From Bacteroidota bacterium (GTDB lineage Bacteria > Bacteroidota > Bacteroidia > Cytophagales > Cyclobacteriaceae), in NCBI GenBank assembly GCA_027297025.1, contig JAPUIM010000526.1, positions 1 through 6,184 of the forward strand: DNA of 6,184 nucleotides. Direction: 5' to 3'. Positions 1 through 6,184 of the stretch are shown piece by piece. Every line of letters begins with the position of its first letter. The stretch's first letter is position 1. A program made the position numbers and the translations under genes. The notes below the pieces were generated by a model. That model saw nothing but the letters and a program-made list of their open reading frames with translations. It was not told the DNA's origin and ran no database searches.

Positions 1-321
1 CTGCGCGAACAGTACTGGCAGGATGTGAAAGTGATTGGCGTGAATGAGGAATTGAATCTAACCTTGGAAAAAGCTTTACGGGTAGGTGATTTCTTTGAAT
101 TGGCAGAGCTCATGGTAAATGATGCGTTAGACCGTAGCGAATCGTGTGGGGGCCACTTCCGTGAAGAATACCAAACCGAAGAAGGGGAAGCCAAGAGAGA
201 TGACAACAACTACGCCTACGTGTCCGCTTGGGAATTTAACGGGGTAGGGAAAGAGGCTACTCTTAATAAGGAAGACCTGGTATTTGAAAATGTAAAATTG
301 ACCCAGAGGAGTTATAAATAG
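1..321 (+). CDS. sdhA: Succinate dehydrogenase flavoprotein subunit, type B, C-terminal end (partial)
   Basis: This is the 3' end (106 codons plus TAG) of the FAD-bearing subunit of complex II, which oxidises succinate to fumarate (or does the reverse) on the cytoplasmic face of the membrane. The frame is open from base 1, so the true start lies left of the window and the ATG at 25 is internal. The visible part is the C-terminal helical/capping domain. Diagnostic strings are ESCGGHFREEYQ followed by EGEAKRDD, and a tail ending QRSYK, which I recognise from Bacteroidota type B SdhA/FrdA proteins. It differs clearly from the corresponding end of the second flavoprotein in this window ([12 protein letters not shown]), so the two are not recent duplicates. 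sdhB follows after 47 nt, as in the usual sdhCAB order. FAD-binding and active-site residues are outside the window, so they cannot be checked here. Confidence 0.93.
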   Translation: MREQYWQDVKVIGVNEELNLTLEKALRVGDFFELAELMVNDALDRSESCGGHFREEYQTEEGEAKRDDNNYAYVSAWEFNGVGKEATLNKEDLVFENVKLTQRSYK

Positions 322-368
322 GAATTAAGTTACCTTAAAAGGGAGTAACATATTAGAAATTAATAAAC

Positions 369-1148
369 ATGGATCTCACTTTAAAAATTTGGCGCCAACC
401 CAATGCCAACAGCAAAGGAGAATTTAAAAGCTATCAAGTTAAAGAAATCTCTCCTGACACTTCGTTTCTTGAAATGCTGGATATCCTCAATGAAGACTTA
501 TTGCATAACGGAGAAGATCCGGTTCATTTTGATCACGATTGCAGGGAAGGAATATGCGGGACCTGCAGCATGTTTATCAATGGACGACCCCATGGCCCTC
601 AAAGAGGCATTACCACCTGCCAATTACATATGCGAAGTTTCAAAGATGGGGATAACATAACCATTGAACCCTGGAGGGCTAAACCTTTCCCAGTGATCAA
701 AGATTTGGTAGTGGACCGATCCTCATTTGAGCGAATCATTCAAGCCGGAGGTTATATTTCAATCGGTACAGGTGGGGTACCCGATGCTAATGAGATCCCA
801 ATTCCCAGGAGAATAGCCAATGAAGCCATGGATGCAGCCGCTTGTATAGGATGCGGAGCATGTGTGGCAGCATGCAAGAATGCGTCTGCCATGTTATTTG
901 TTTCGGCCAAAGTATCCCACTTGGCTTTACTGCCCCAGGGGCAAGCTGAATCCAAAGAACGGGTAGAAAATATGGTGGCCCAAATGGATAAGGAAGGATT
1001 TGGTTCTTGTACCAATACCGGCGCTTGCTCTGCAGAATGTCCCAAAGAGATCAGTTTGGAACATATTGCAAGATTGAATAGAGAATACTTCTTTGCCAAA
1101 CAAAGTTCGGAAAATGTTCCGGTGGGAGATCAAGTCCACGAAGGATAA
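369..1148 (+). CDS. sdhB: Succinate dehydrogenase/fumarate reductase iron-sulfur subunit, type B
   Basis: This 259-residue protein carries electrons between the FAD of SdhA and the membrane cytochrome b of complex II through three iron-sulfur clusters. The N-terminal ferredoxin domain has C58, C63, C66 and C84 for [2Fe-2S]. The C-terminal domain has C159, C162, C165 and C224 for [4Fe-4S], and C169, C214 and C220 for [3Fe-4S]. The motif [12 protein letters not shown] has Lys where E. coli-type subunits have Pro after the fourth Cys. Together with the insert around residues 125-150 and the string [12 protein letters not shown], this is typical of the type B family found in Bacteroidota. Length is normal, with a short polar C-terminal tail of about 15 residues that is probably variable. 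The ATG at 369 gives the conserved N-terminus [11 protein letters not shown] purine run AAAAGGGAG near 337-346 is too far upstream to act as a normal ribosome site. By homology alone the type B enzyme could run in either direction; a separate Frd operon next door favours the succinate dehydrogenase role. Confidence 0.95.
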   Translation: MDLTLKIWRQPNANSKGEFKSYQVKEISPDTSFLEMLDILNEDLLHNGEDPVHFDHDCREGICGTCSMFINGRPHGPQRGITTCQLHMRSFKDGDNITIEPWRAKPFPVIKDLVVDRSSFERIIQAGGYISIGTGGVPDANEIPIPRRIANEAMDAAACIGCGACVAACKNASAMLFVSAKVSHLALLPQGQAESKERVENMVAQMDKEGFGSCTNTGACSAECPKEISLEHIARLNREYFFAKQSSENVPVGDQVHEG

Positions 1149-1151
1149 TCC

Positions 1152-1159
1152 TAATTTTG
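1152..1159 (+). promoter_or_regulatory. Candidate Bacteroidota -7 element upstream of frdA
   Basis: TAATTTTG matches the TAnnTTTG -7 consensus recognised by the primary sigma factor of Bacteroidota. No TTG is seen at the expected -33 distance (about 1126-1134 was inspected), so support is half complete. If real, the frd transcript would have a leader of roughly 120 nt that includes the hairpin at 1193-1220. The element is common by chance in AT-rich gaps. Confidence 0.22.
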
Positions 1160-1192
1160 TTCAATATTAGACCAAGACCACCACTTTGCTTC

Positions 1193-1220
1193 ATTTCCGG
1201 GAACTAAAACCCCTGGAAAT
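1193..1220 (+). terminator. Terminator-like hairpin between sdhB and frdA
   Basis: The arm ATTTCCGGG (1193-1201) can pair with CCC plus GGAAAT (1211-1220), leaving one bulged T at 1214 and a 9-nt loop. It sits 44 nt after the sdhB stop and is followed by the T-rich stretch TCCATTCTTTT rather than a clean U-run. It is read here as a probable rho-independent or attenuating terminator separating the sdh and frd units. It could instead be a structure in an frd leader transcript. This is visual pairing only; no folding energy was computed. Confidence 0.4.
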
Positions 1221-1239
1221 TCCATTCTTTTAAAGTCAT

Positions 1240-1251
1240 AGCTTGCAAGCT
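1240..1251. repeat. Perfect 12-nt palindrome upstream of frdA
   Basis: AGCTTGCAAGCT equals its own reverse complement. Partial complementarity continues outward with mismatches (flanks AAAGTCAT and GAGTTTT). It lies 35 nt before the frdA ATG and is followed by T-tracts. It may be an operator for a dimeric regulator or part of a weak hairpin. It does not match the Crp/Fnr consensus TTGAT-N4-ATCAA. No function can be assigned from sequence alone. Confidence 0.35.
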
Positions 1252-1274
1252 GAGTTTTTTGTTACTATTTTTTG
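1243..1274 (+). promoter_or_regulatory. Alternative candidate frdA promoter (imperfect)
   Basis: TTG at 1243-1245 is followed after 20 nt by TATTTTTTG at 1266-1274. This resembles the Bacteroidota TTG-N(19-21)-TAnnTTTG layout but has one extra base inside the -7 element. It would start transcription only about 5-10 nt before the frdA ATG, which is unusually short. The -33 TTG lies inside the 12-nt palindrome at 1240-1251, a geometry that would suit repression. Weak evidence. Confidence 0.2.
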
Positions 1275-1286
1275 GCTCTACATCTT

Positions 1287-3029
1287 ATGGACAATTTTTC
1301 CCACGACGTATTAATCATAGGGGGCGGTGGTGCTGGGTTACGGGCGGCCATTGCGGTAGCAGAAATCAATCCCAAACTTAATGTAGCGGTAATCTCAAAA
1401 GTCTATCCTATGCGAAGTCATACCGTATCCGCCGAAGGAGGGGCAGCTGCGGTGATCAAACCCGATGATAGCCTGGATCATCATGCCTATGATACCATAT
1501 CGGGAGGTGATTGGTTGTGCGATCAGGATGCAGTGGAGGCTTTTGTCAATGAGGCCCCTAAGGAAATGTTGCAATTAGAACATTGGGGCTGTCCCTGGAG
1601 CCGACAAGATGATGGTACTATTGCAGTACGTCCCTTCGGAGGTATGAAAATTGAAAGGACCTGGTTTGCTTCCGATAAAACGGGATTTCATATGCTTCAT
1701 ACCTTATACCAAACTTCTTTAAAGTATGATCCTATTCAAAGGTATGACGAATGGTTTGTGACGAAATTAATAGTGGATGACGGCCGATGTCAGGGAGCTG
1801 TGGCCATAGAGTTAGCTACCGGCCAAGTGCAGGCCATTGCCGCCAAATCGGTGGTAATATGTACCGGTGGTTGTGGAAAGGTATTTCCCTTCACTACCAA
1901 TGCCAATATTAAAACCGGAGATGGAATGGCTTTGGCCTATCGGGCGGGTGTTCCCCTAAAGGATATGGAATTTATACAATACCATCCCACCGGTCTACCT
2001 TTTACTGGAATTCTAATTACTGAAGCTACCAGGGCTGAAGGAGGTTATATGCTCAACAAGGATGGATATCGCTATCTGCAGGATTATGACTTAGGAACCC
2101 CCCAGACAGAGCCGGTATTGCGGTCCATGGAGTTAGGTCCCAGAGACCGTCTTTCCCAAGCCTTCGTGAAAGAAATGGAAAAAGGAAATACACTTGAAGG
2201 CCTCTATGGACAATTTGTGCATTTGGATATTCGCCACCTGGGAGAGAAAAAGATCAATGCTAAACTTCCCTTTGTGCGCGAACTTTGCCTGAAGTACGAA
2301 AATATAGACCCGGTTAATGAAATGATCCCAGTGCGACCGGTGGTGCATTATATGATGGGTGGTATCCATACCGACATTAATGGAGCCACTCCCCTACCTG
2401 GTTTATATGCTGCTGGTGAAACTGCTTGTGTAAGTATCAACGGGGCCAACCGTTTGGGATCAAATTCACTCACCGAACTATTGGTGTTTGGGGCCAGGGT
2501 AGGTAGTGTAGCTGCCGAATTTGCCTCAAATCAATCGGATTACACATTTGATATGGCGTATGAGTCGATAACAGAAGAAAACCATATCAAAAACCAGTTT
2601 TTCAAAGAAAAAAAGAACCAAGAAAGGATTGCCGACATTCGAAAAGAAATGCACAAAACTATGGAAGAAGGCTGCGGTATATATCGAACCGAAAATTCGC
2701 TATTGGCTTCACAAAATATCCTCACCGACTTAAAGGAAAGGTTCTCCCATGTAGCGATTGACGACCATAGTCGCACTTTTAATACCGAACTGGTAGCGGC
2801 ATTAGAACTGTCGAATTTGCTTGACTTAGCTGAATCCATTGTGCAATCCGCTTTGAGTAGGAAAGAATCAAGAGGGTCGCACCAGCGCACCGATTACGAA
2901 AAACGTGACGATGAAAACTACCTGGCTCATAGTTTGGCATATCAAGAAAAAGATAATAAACCCAGGATTGAATATTTACCAGTAACTATTACTAAATGGC
3001 CACCGGGTGAACGGGTTTATGGCAGGTAA
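1287..3029 (+). CDS. frdA: Fumarate reductase flavoprotein subunit (type D, E. coli-like)
   Basis: This is the catalytic subunit of quinol:fumarate reductase, reducing fumarate to succinate at a covalently bound FAD on the cytoplasmic side. The Rossmann motif GGGGAG is at residues 12-17, and H45 in SHTV is the expected covalent FAD attachment. Substrate and catalytic residues are present: H233 (HPTG), T245 and E246 with R249, R286 as the likely proton donor (LGPRD), H354 (HYMMGG) and R389 ([10 protein letters not shown]). E50 matches the Glu typical of FrdA where SdhA has Gln. The C-terminus carries ARKESRG and ends at RVYGR. The product has 580 residues, about 20 fewer than E. coli FrdA, because it lacks that protein's charged tail. 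The ATG at 1287 was chosen because [14 protein letters not shown] aligns with known FrdA starts; an in-frame TTG at 1272 would add five residues without conserved content. No Shine-Dalgarno is visible. frdB follows after 27 nt. Confidence 0.95.
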   Translation: MDNFSHDVLIIGGGGAGLRAAIAVAEINPKLNVAVISKVYPMRSHTVSAEGGAAAVIKPDDSLDHHAYDTISGGDWLCDQDAVEAFVNEAPKEMLQLEHWGCPWSRQDDGTIAVRPFGGMKIERTWFASDKTGFHMLHTLYQTSLKYDPIQRYDEWFVTKLIVDDGRCQGAVAIELATGQVQAIAAKSVVICTGGCGKVFPFTTNANIKTGDGMALAYRAGVPLKDMEFIQYHPTGLPFTGILITEATRAEGGYMLNKDGYRYLQDYDLGTPQTEPVLRSMELGPRDRLSQAFVKEMEKGNTLEGLYGQFVHLDIRHLGEKKINAKLPFVRELCLKYENIDPVNEMIPVRPVVHYMMGGIHTDINGATPLPGLYAAGETACVSINGANRLGSNSLTELLVFGARVGSVAAEFASNQSDYTFDMAYESITEENHIKNQFFKEKKNQERIADIRKEMHKTMEEGCGIYRTENSLLASQNILTDLKERFSHVAIDDHSRTFNTELVAALELSNLLDLAESIVQSALSRKESRGSHQRTDYEKRDDENYLAHSLAYQEKDNKPRIEYLPVTITKWPPGERVYGR

Positions 3030-3056
3030 ATAGTATAATGTAATGACAATAGACAC

Positions 3057-3803
3057 ATGGTATCAAAAATAACTTTAGAAGTCTTTCGCTACCGACCTGA
3101 TCAAGAAACTCAACCAAGCTTTGACAGTTATGAAGTGCCTTGTGAAAAGGACTGGGTGATCCTCGATGCCTTAAATTACATTAAGGATCAGATTGACGGT
3201 ACGCTATCTTACCGATGGTCCTGTCGCATGGGCGTATGTGGAAGTTGTGGAATGATGGTCAATGGAGAGCCGGTATTAACCTGTGCTACATTTTTAAATA
3301 AATTTTTACCAGGTCCGGTGAAAATAGAACCTCTGGAACACTTTCCAGTGGTGCGGGACCTTATTATCGAAATGAGTGATTTTATCGGCAAGCTGCAAAA
3401 GGTGAAACCCTGGATTGTGAGGAAAGAAGAAAAATCCTTGGAAGATGGTGAGTATATCCAAACTCCTGAGCAGCTGGGGGATTATAAACAGTACAGCATG
3501 TGTATCAACTGCATGCTCTGTTACTCTGCTTGTCCGGTTTATGGATTGGAACCTGAATTTGTAGGTCCGGCAGTTATTGCTTTGGCCCAACGTTATAACC
3601 TGGATAGCAGGGATCAAGGAAAAGGAGAAAGAGAAGAAATTCTTTCCCAGGATGATGGTATCTGGCAGTGTACTTTTGTAGGCGAATGTTCCGAGGTCTG
3701 TCCTGAAAATGTGGATCCGGCTGGAGCCATTCAAAGATATAAGGTTGCTGCCACTAACAATTGGTGGAAATCATTATTAATGCCATGGGGAAAAAGTGAG
3801 TAA
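3057..3803 (+). CDS. frdB: Fumarate reductase iron-sulfur subunit
   Basis: This 248-residue electron-transfer subunit links the FrdCD quinol site to the FAD of FrdA. The [2Fe-2S] domain has C56, C61, C64 and C76 within [17 protein letters not shown]. The bacterial ferredoxin-like domain has C149, C152, C155 and C215 for [4Fe-4S], and C159, C205 and C211 for [3Fe-4S]. The strings [16 protein letters not shown] and [12 protein letters not shown] run almost residue for residue with E. coli FrdB, where the same cysteines sit one position earlier. Other shared blocks are [11 protein letters not shown] and DSRDQGK. Length is essentially that of E. coli FrdB (244). It is not a close relative of the sdhB product at 369-1148, which has a different insert and a CK rather than CP motif. 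It lies 27 nt after frdA and 17 nt before frdC, so it is almost certainly co-transcribed with them. No ribosome site is obvious. Confidence 0.95.
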   Translation: MVSKITLEVFRYRPDQETQPSFDSYEVPCEKDWVILDALNYIKDQIDGTLSYRWSCRMGVCGSCGMMVNGEPVLTCATFLNKFLPGPVKIEPLEHFPVVRDLIIEMSDFIGKLQKVKPWIVRKEEKSLEDGEYIQTPEQLGDYKQYSMCINCMLCYSACPVYGLEPEFVGPAVIALAQRYNLDSRDQGKGEREEILSQDDGIWQCTFVGECSEVCPENVDPAGAIQRYKVAATNNWWKSLLMPWGKSE

Positions 3804-3820
3804 TATTTAATTGATGAGCC

Positions 3821-4258
3821 ATGTTTAAAAGCAGTCGTTTCCCCATTTATTATAAAGGTCACCCCCGAATGTTTGTTAAAGATAAACCTATATTCTGGTG
3901 GGCACTAAAATGGGTTCACGCACGTTTTATTATTCGCGAACTCACCAGTGTACCGGTGGCCTTCTATGCTATCATATTAATTTTGCAGATCAGAGCCCTA
4001 AGTTTGGGACCGGAAGCTTACGCCAATTTCACTAATTGGTTAAAAACGCCATTGTCACTTAGCTTACACGTGATTTCCTTCTTATTTGTAATATACCATA
4101 GTGTTACCTGGTTCAATTTAGCTCCCAAAGCAATTGTGATCAGAATTGGCAAAAATAGGATACCAGGATTGGTCATTACAGGGTTAAATTACGTGGCTTG
4201 GGCTATATTTTCGGTGGCTATTGCATGGCTATTTTTAAACCTGGACAATTTGATGTAG
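3821..4258 (+). CDS. frdC: Fumarate reductase membrane anchor subunit C
   Basis: This 145-residue integral membrane subunit helps anchor FrdAB and form the menaquinol site. Three hydrophobic helices are visible, at about 41-60, 76-98 and 116-139. The family signature GPEAYANFTNWLKTP (63-77) and the string TWFNLAPKA (96-104) match E. coli FrdC closely. E40, in the segment IIRELTSVP, corresponds to E. coli Glu29 of the quinol/proton path, and H93 corresponds to His82. The N-terminus is about 10 residues longer than in E. coli; M17 is a possible alternative start, but the ATG at 3821 keeps tighter operon spacing. No heme is expected for type D anchors. An additional His at 83 in helix 2 is unlike E. 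coli, but I see no full ligand pair. Confidence 0.92.
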   Translation: MFKSSRFPIYYKGHPRMFVKDKPIFWWALKWVHARFIIRELTSVPVAFYAIILILQIRALSLGPEAYANFTNWLKTPLSLSLHVISFLFVIYHSVTWFNLAPKAIVIRIGKNRIPGLVITGLNYVAWAIFSVAIAWLFLNLDNLM

Positions 4259-4259
4259 G

Positions 4260-4607
4260 ATGAAAAAGAGTTCAGAACCATTTTGGTGGGCGTTATTTGG
4301 AGCTGGAGGGGTGATATCCGCTTTGTTCATACCGGTAATATTGTTTATTCAGGGGTTAGCTATACCTTTGGGTTGGATTGAATCTCCCAATTATCAGCAT
4401 CTTTATCAACTATTTGGTTCGCCGGTGACCAGGTTGTTTTTACTTGCCCTTATCAGTTTATCACTATTACACTGGGCCCACCGCTTTCGCTTTACCCTCT
4501 ACGATGGTTTACAAGTAAAACATCTTAACGTACTCATCGCCATTTTTTGTTATGGAGGTGCTATACTGGGCAGTTTGGCAGCCGGTTACTATTTGTGGTT
4601 GATTTAG
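4260..4607 (+). CDS. frdD: Fumarate reductase membrane anchor subunit D
   Basis: This 115-residue integral membrane subunit pairs with FrdC to hold FrdAB on the cytoplasmic membrane and complete the menaquinol pocket. The opening SEPFWWALFGAGG (5-17) is the clearest FrdD signature, nearly identical to E. coli (DEPVFWGLFGAGG). Three hydrophobic helices lie at about 11-36, 57-76 and 89-113. The basic/histidine stretch LHWAHRFRF (70-78) at the end of helix 2 matches the His-rich LHRMHH segment of E. coli FrdD. Length is close to the E. coli protein (119). The start codon follows the frdC stop after a single base, indicating translational coupling. The TAG at 4605 ends the operon as far as the sequence shows. 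Confidence 0.93.
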   Translation: MKKSSEPFWWALFGAGGVISALFIPVILFIQGLAIPLGWIESPNYQHLYQLFGSPVTRLFLLALISLSLLHWAHRFRFTLYDGLQVKHLNVLIAIFCYGGAILGSLAAGYYLWLI

Positions 4608-4693
4608 GATCAATTCTTATCTGGCCGGAAAACCAACTAAATTATCTTAATTCTAGTCAATCCCATCGGGTTATTTTATCTTGGTAAAAGAAG
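4608..4693. other. Intergenic gap frdD to lipase gene
   Basis: This 86-nt AT-rich gap has only minor dyads, such as AATTA-tct-TAATT at 4640-4652 and CCC-atc-GGG near 4663-4671 followed by TTATTTTATCTT. The latter stem is only 3 bp, too short to call a terminator. A -7-like TATCTTGG near 4676 has one mismatch to TAnnTTTG and no clear -33 partner. Whether the lipase gene has its own promoter or is read through from frd is undecided. Confidence 0.4.
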
Positions 4694-6184
4694 ATGCTAA
4701 ATAAGTTTATATATTTTTTACCAATTCAACTTCTTATCAACAATTTTAGGAAGAACCAGATATTATTGATCTATTGGTTGCTCTTATTTGCGGTGGTAAC
4801 TAACAATTTTGGTAAGATTCTGGGGATCCCGTATCTGTTTCTCGATCCTGAATATTTGAACAAAGTGGATTTTTGGAGTTTTTTCATCATGGGGGCAGTC
4901 ATAGGGGGTTTCACCATGGCCTATAACATCACCGGATACATTATTGATGGTCATCGGTGCAGTTTTTTAGGAGCCATGAACCAACCTTTTACCAAGTTTT
5001 GTATCAACAATAGCATCATTCCAATTGCTTTTCTCATTGTTTATATCGTTGCCATTACCAAATTTCAAATCAATAACGAGTACAATAGTGTAGGTGATAT
5101 TTTAGAAAAGATACTAGGTTTTATAGCCGGATTCATGTTTATCCTGATGCTGTTATTTACTTATTTCAATTTAACTAACACCAATTTATTCAAGGTGATT
5201 GCCTCCAATGTTGACCGCCAGTTAAAAAAAGTTCCGGTAACCAGGTTCAATGTGATGCAACGGTATTATGCTGATCGAAAAAGGAAAATCAGGGTAGAAA
5301 GCTATTTAGATTTTCCCTTTAGAATAAAGCTCATTGGCGAGGAACAAAAATTTTACGCCAAGTACGATAGGGAAGCAATCATAAAGGTTTTTGATCAGAC
5401 TCATTTAAACTCCGTGATCATAGAGTTATTCATATTCTTCCTTATTCTGGCTTTAGGGATTTTTAGGGAGTTACCCTTATTTCAGATTCCAGCTGCCGCC
5501 AGCGTAGTATTACTACTTACCATTCTAGTGATATTCACCGGTGCTATTTCATTTTGGTTTAGAGGGTGGTCCATAACAGCAGTGATCGTTTTCTTCATTT
5601 TGCTAAATATCTTTTCTAAAACTGATCTTTTTACCGGAAAATATCATGCCTTTGGTCTAAACTATAACACAGAACGAGCGAAATATTCAAGGCAGTCAAT
5701 AATTTTCTCTAACAATATTAAAAATATCCATGAGGATAGATTGATCACATTGGAGATTTTAAACAATTGGAGAAAAAAATTTCCGGATAATCGCAACCCT
5801 AAAATGATTTTCATATGCGCTAGTGGTGGAGGTTTGCGTGCCACCACTTGGACTATGCGTTCACTACAAATGGCGGATAGTATTTCCCAGGGTAAATTGA
5901 TGAAACATAGTATCCTGATAACTGGCGCTTCAGGTGGGTTGGTGGGGGCTTCCTATTTCAGAGAATTGAGTTTGCGTAAACTTCAAGGCGAAAGTGTCGA
6001 TCCCTACTCTCAAGAATATTTGAATAATATTTCAAAGGATAATTTAAATTCCATTGTTTTTACTCTCCTTGTAAATGACTTATTCATTAGATATGGACAC
6101 CTGGAATATAACGGTTTAGAATATGTAAAAGGGCGAGGTTACGCCTTCGAGCAGCAACTAAATATTAATACGGATTATATCCTG
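4694..6184 (+). CDS. Polytopic membrane protein with patatin-like lipase domain (partial, runs off right edge)
   Basis: An uninterrupted frame of 497 codons reaches the last base without a stop, so the C-terminus is missing. ATG 4694 is the first start after an in-frame TAA at 4685. The N-terminal half has about seven hydrophobic helices (roughly 22-38, 62-84, 106-123, 138-159, 241-259, 267-288, 293-308). A polar 75-residue segment (about 162-238) rich in Lys/Arg separates helices 4 and 5. From residue 371 a serine acyl-hydrolase fold begins: strand MIFICA, oxyanion motif SGGGLRA (377-383, R382) and nucleophile elbow GASGG with Ser413. The catalytic Asp expected for the Ser-Asp dyad would be beyond the window. 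Patatin-family enzymes cleave acyl esters of phospholipids or other lipids; the substrate here is unknown. Similar membrane-patatin proteins occur in Bacteroidota as far as I recall. The gene looks more AT-rich than frdA, partly because of its hydrophobic codons. No evident tie to fumarate respiration. Confidence 0.85.
   Translation, partial: MLNKFIYFLPIQLLINNFRKNQILLIYWLLLFAVVTNNFGKILGIPYLFLDPEYLNKVDFWSFFIMGAVIGGFTMAYNITGYIIDGHRCSFLGAMNQPFTKFCINNSIIPIAFLIVYIVAITKFQINNEYNSVGDILEKILGFIAGFMFILMLLFTYFNLTNTNLFKVIASNVDRQLKKVPVTRFNVMQRYYADRKRKIRVESYLDFPFRIKLIGEEQKFYAKYDREAIIKVFDQTHLNSVIIELFIFFLILALGIFRELPLFQIPAAASVVLLLTILVIFTGAISFWFRGWSITAVIVFFILLNIFSKTDLFTGKYHAFGLNYNTERAKYSRQSIIFSNNIKNIHEDRLITLEILNNWRKKFPDNRNPKMIFICASGGGLRATTWTMRSLQMADSISQGKLMKHSILITGASGGLVGASYFRELSLRKLQGESVDPYSQEYLNNISKDNLNSIVFTLLVNDLFIRYGHLEYNGLEYVKGRGYAFEQQLNINTDYIL

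Noticed and set aside
403..660. Plus-strand 85-codon open frame inside sdhB
   Set aside because: It is an out-of-frame overlap with a gene whose frame is fixed by all eleven cluster cysteines.
1272..1286. Non-ATG (TTG) start for frdA giving a five-residue longer product
   Set aside because: The ATG at 1287 matches the family N-terminus and the extra residues have no conserved content; the TTG may instead be part of a promoter-like sequence.
2540..2890. Long minus-strand open frame opposite frdA (116 codons), and similar ones opposite sdhB and frdB
   Set aside because: They lie wholly inside strongly conserved genes on the plus strand, have no recognisable protein features and no start context. 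They are reading-frame shadows.
1..3803. Idea that frdAB arose by recent local duplication of the neighbouring sdhAB
   Set aside because: The two iron-sulfur proteins differ in inserts and cluster-motif residues, and the flavoprotein C-termini differ. Each matches a separate ancient family.
3821..4607. Heme-binding in the FrdC/FrdD anchors
   Set aside because: The subunits match the heme-free type D anchors. A few extra histidines are present, but no convincing axial ligand pair could be identified by eye.
4663..4683. Possible terminator after frdD (CCC-atc-GGG then T-rich)
   Set aside because: The stem is only 3 bp with a mismatch beyond it, which is too weak to support a terminator call.
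5662..5847. Minus-strand 61-codon open frame near the right end
   Set aside because: It is antisense to the patatin-domain gene, whose 497-codon frame is open throughout and contains both catalytic motifs.

Overview
The window is a compact, entirely plus-strand stretch carrying two different complex II (succinate/fumarate oxidoreductase) gene sets head to tail, followed by the start of a membrane-anchored patatin-like lipase gene. The SdhA and SdhB sequences look like those of Bacteroidota (Bacteroidetes). The moderate-to-low GC, the lack of clear Shine-Dalgarno sequences before most starts, and the Bacteroidota-like polytopic patatin protein fit that assignment. The phylum call is an inference from sequence recall, not from a search.

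Region 1-1148 holds the last 106 codons of a type B succinate dehydrogenase flavoprotein (sdhA) and a complete type B iron-sulfur subunit (sdhB). The one-subunit diheme cytochrome b (sdhC) that normally completes this enzyme would lie upstream of the window. Region 1149-1286 is a short intergenic gap with a terminator-like hairpin, a perfect 12-nt palindrome and two weak candidate promoter elements.

Region 1287-4607 is a complete frdABCD operon of the E. coli (type D) kind: flavoprotein, iron-sulfur protein and two small three-helix membrane anchors. It has all flavin, substrate and cluster ligands, and gaps of 27, 17 and 1 nt. FrdA has Glu rather than Gln at the flavin-site position known to separate fumarate reductases from succinate dehydrogenases. 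The likely division of labour is that the type B enzyme oxidises succinate in the TCA cycle, while the FrdABCD enzyme passes electrons from menaquinol to fumarate when oxygen is scarce.

Region 4608-4693 is a gap with no convincing regulatory structure. From 4694 to the right edge runs an unbroken 497-codon reading frame with no stop in the window. Its product has about seven predicted membrane helices followed by a serine lipase domain (SGGGLR oxyanion motif, GASGG nucleophile elbow) of the patatin/cPLA2 superfamily. It is more AT-rich than the genes before it and probably unrelated to fumarate respiration.

No RNA genes, CRISPR arrays, insertion sequences or long repeats were seen. The most notable point is the tandem of two non-homologous-architecture complex II operons. 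Their core subunits are well-known families, so the novelty is in the arrangement and probable transfer rather than in a new protein family.
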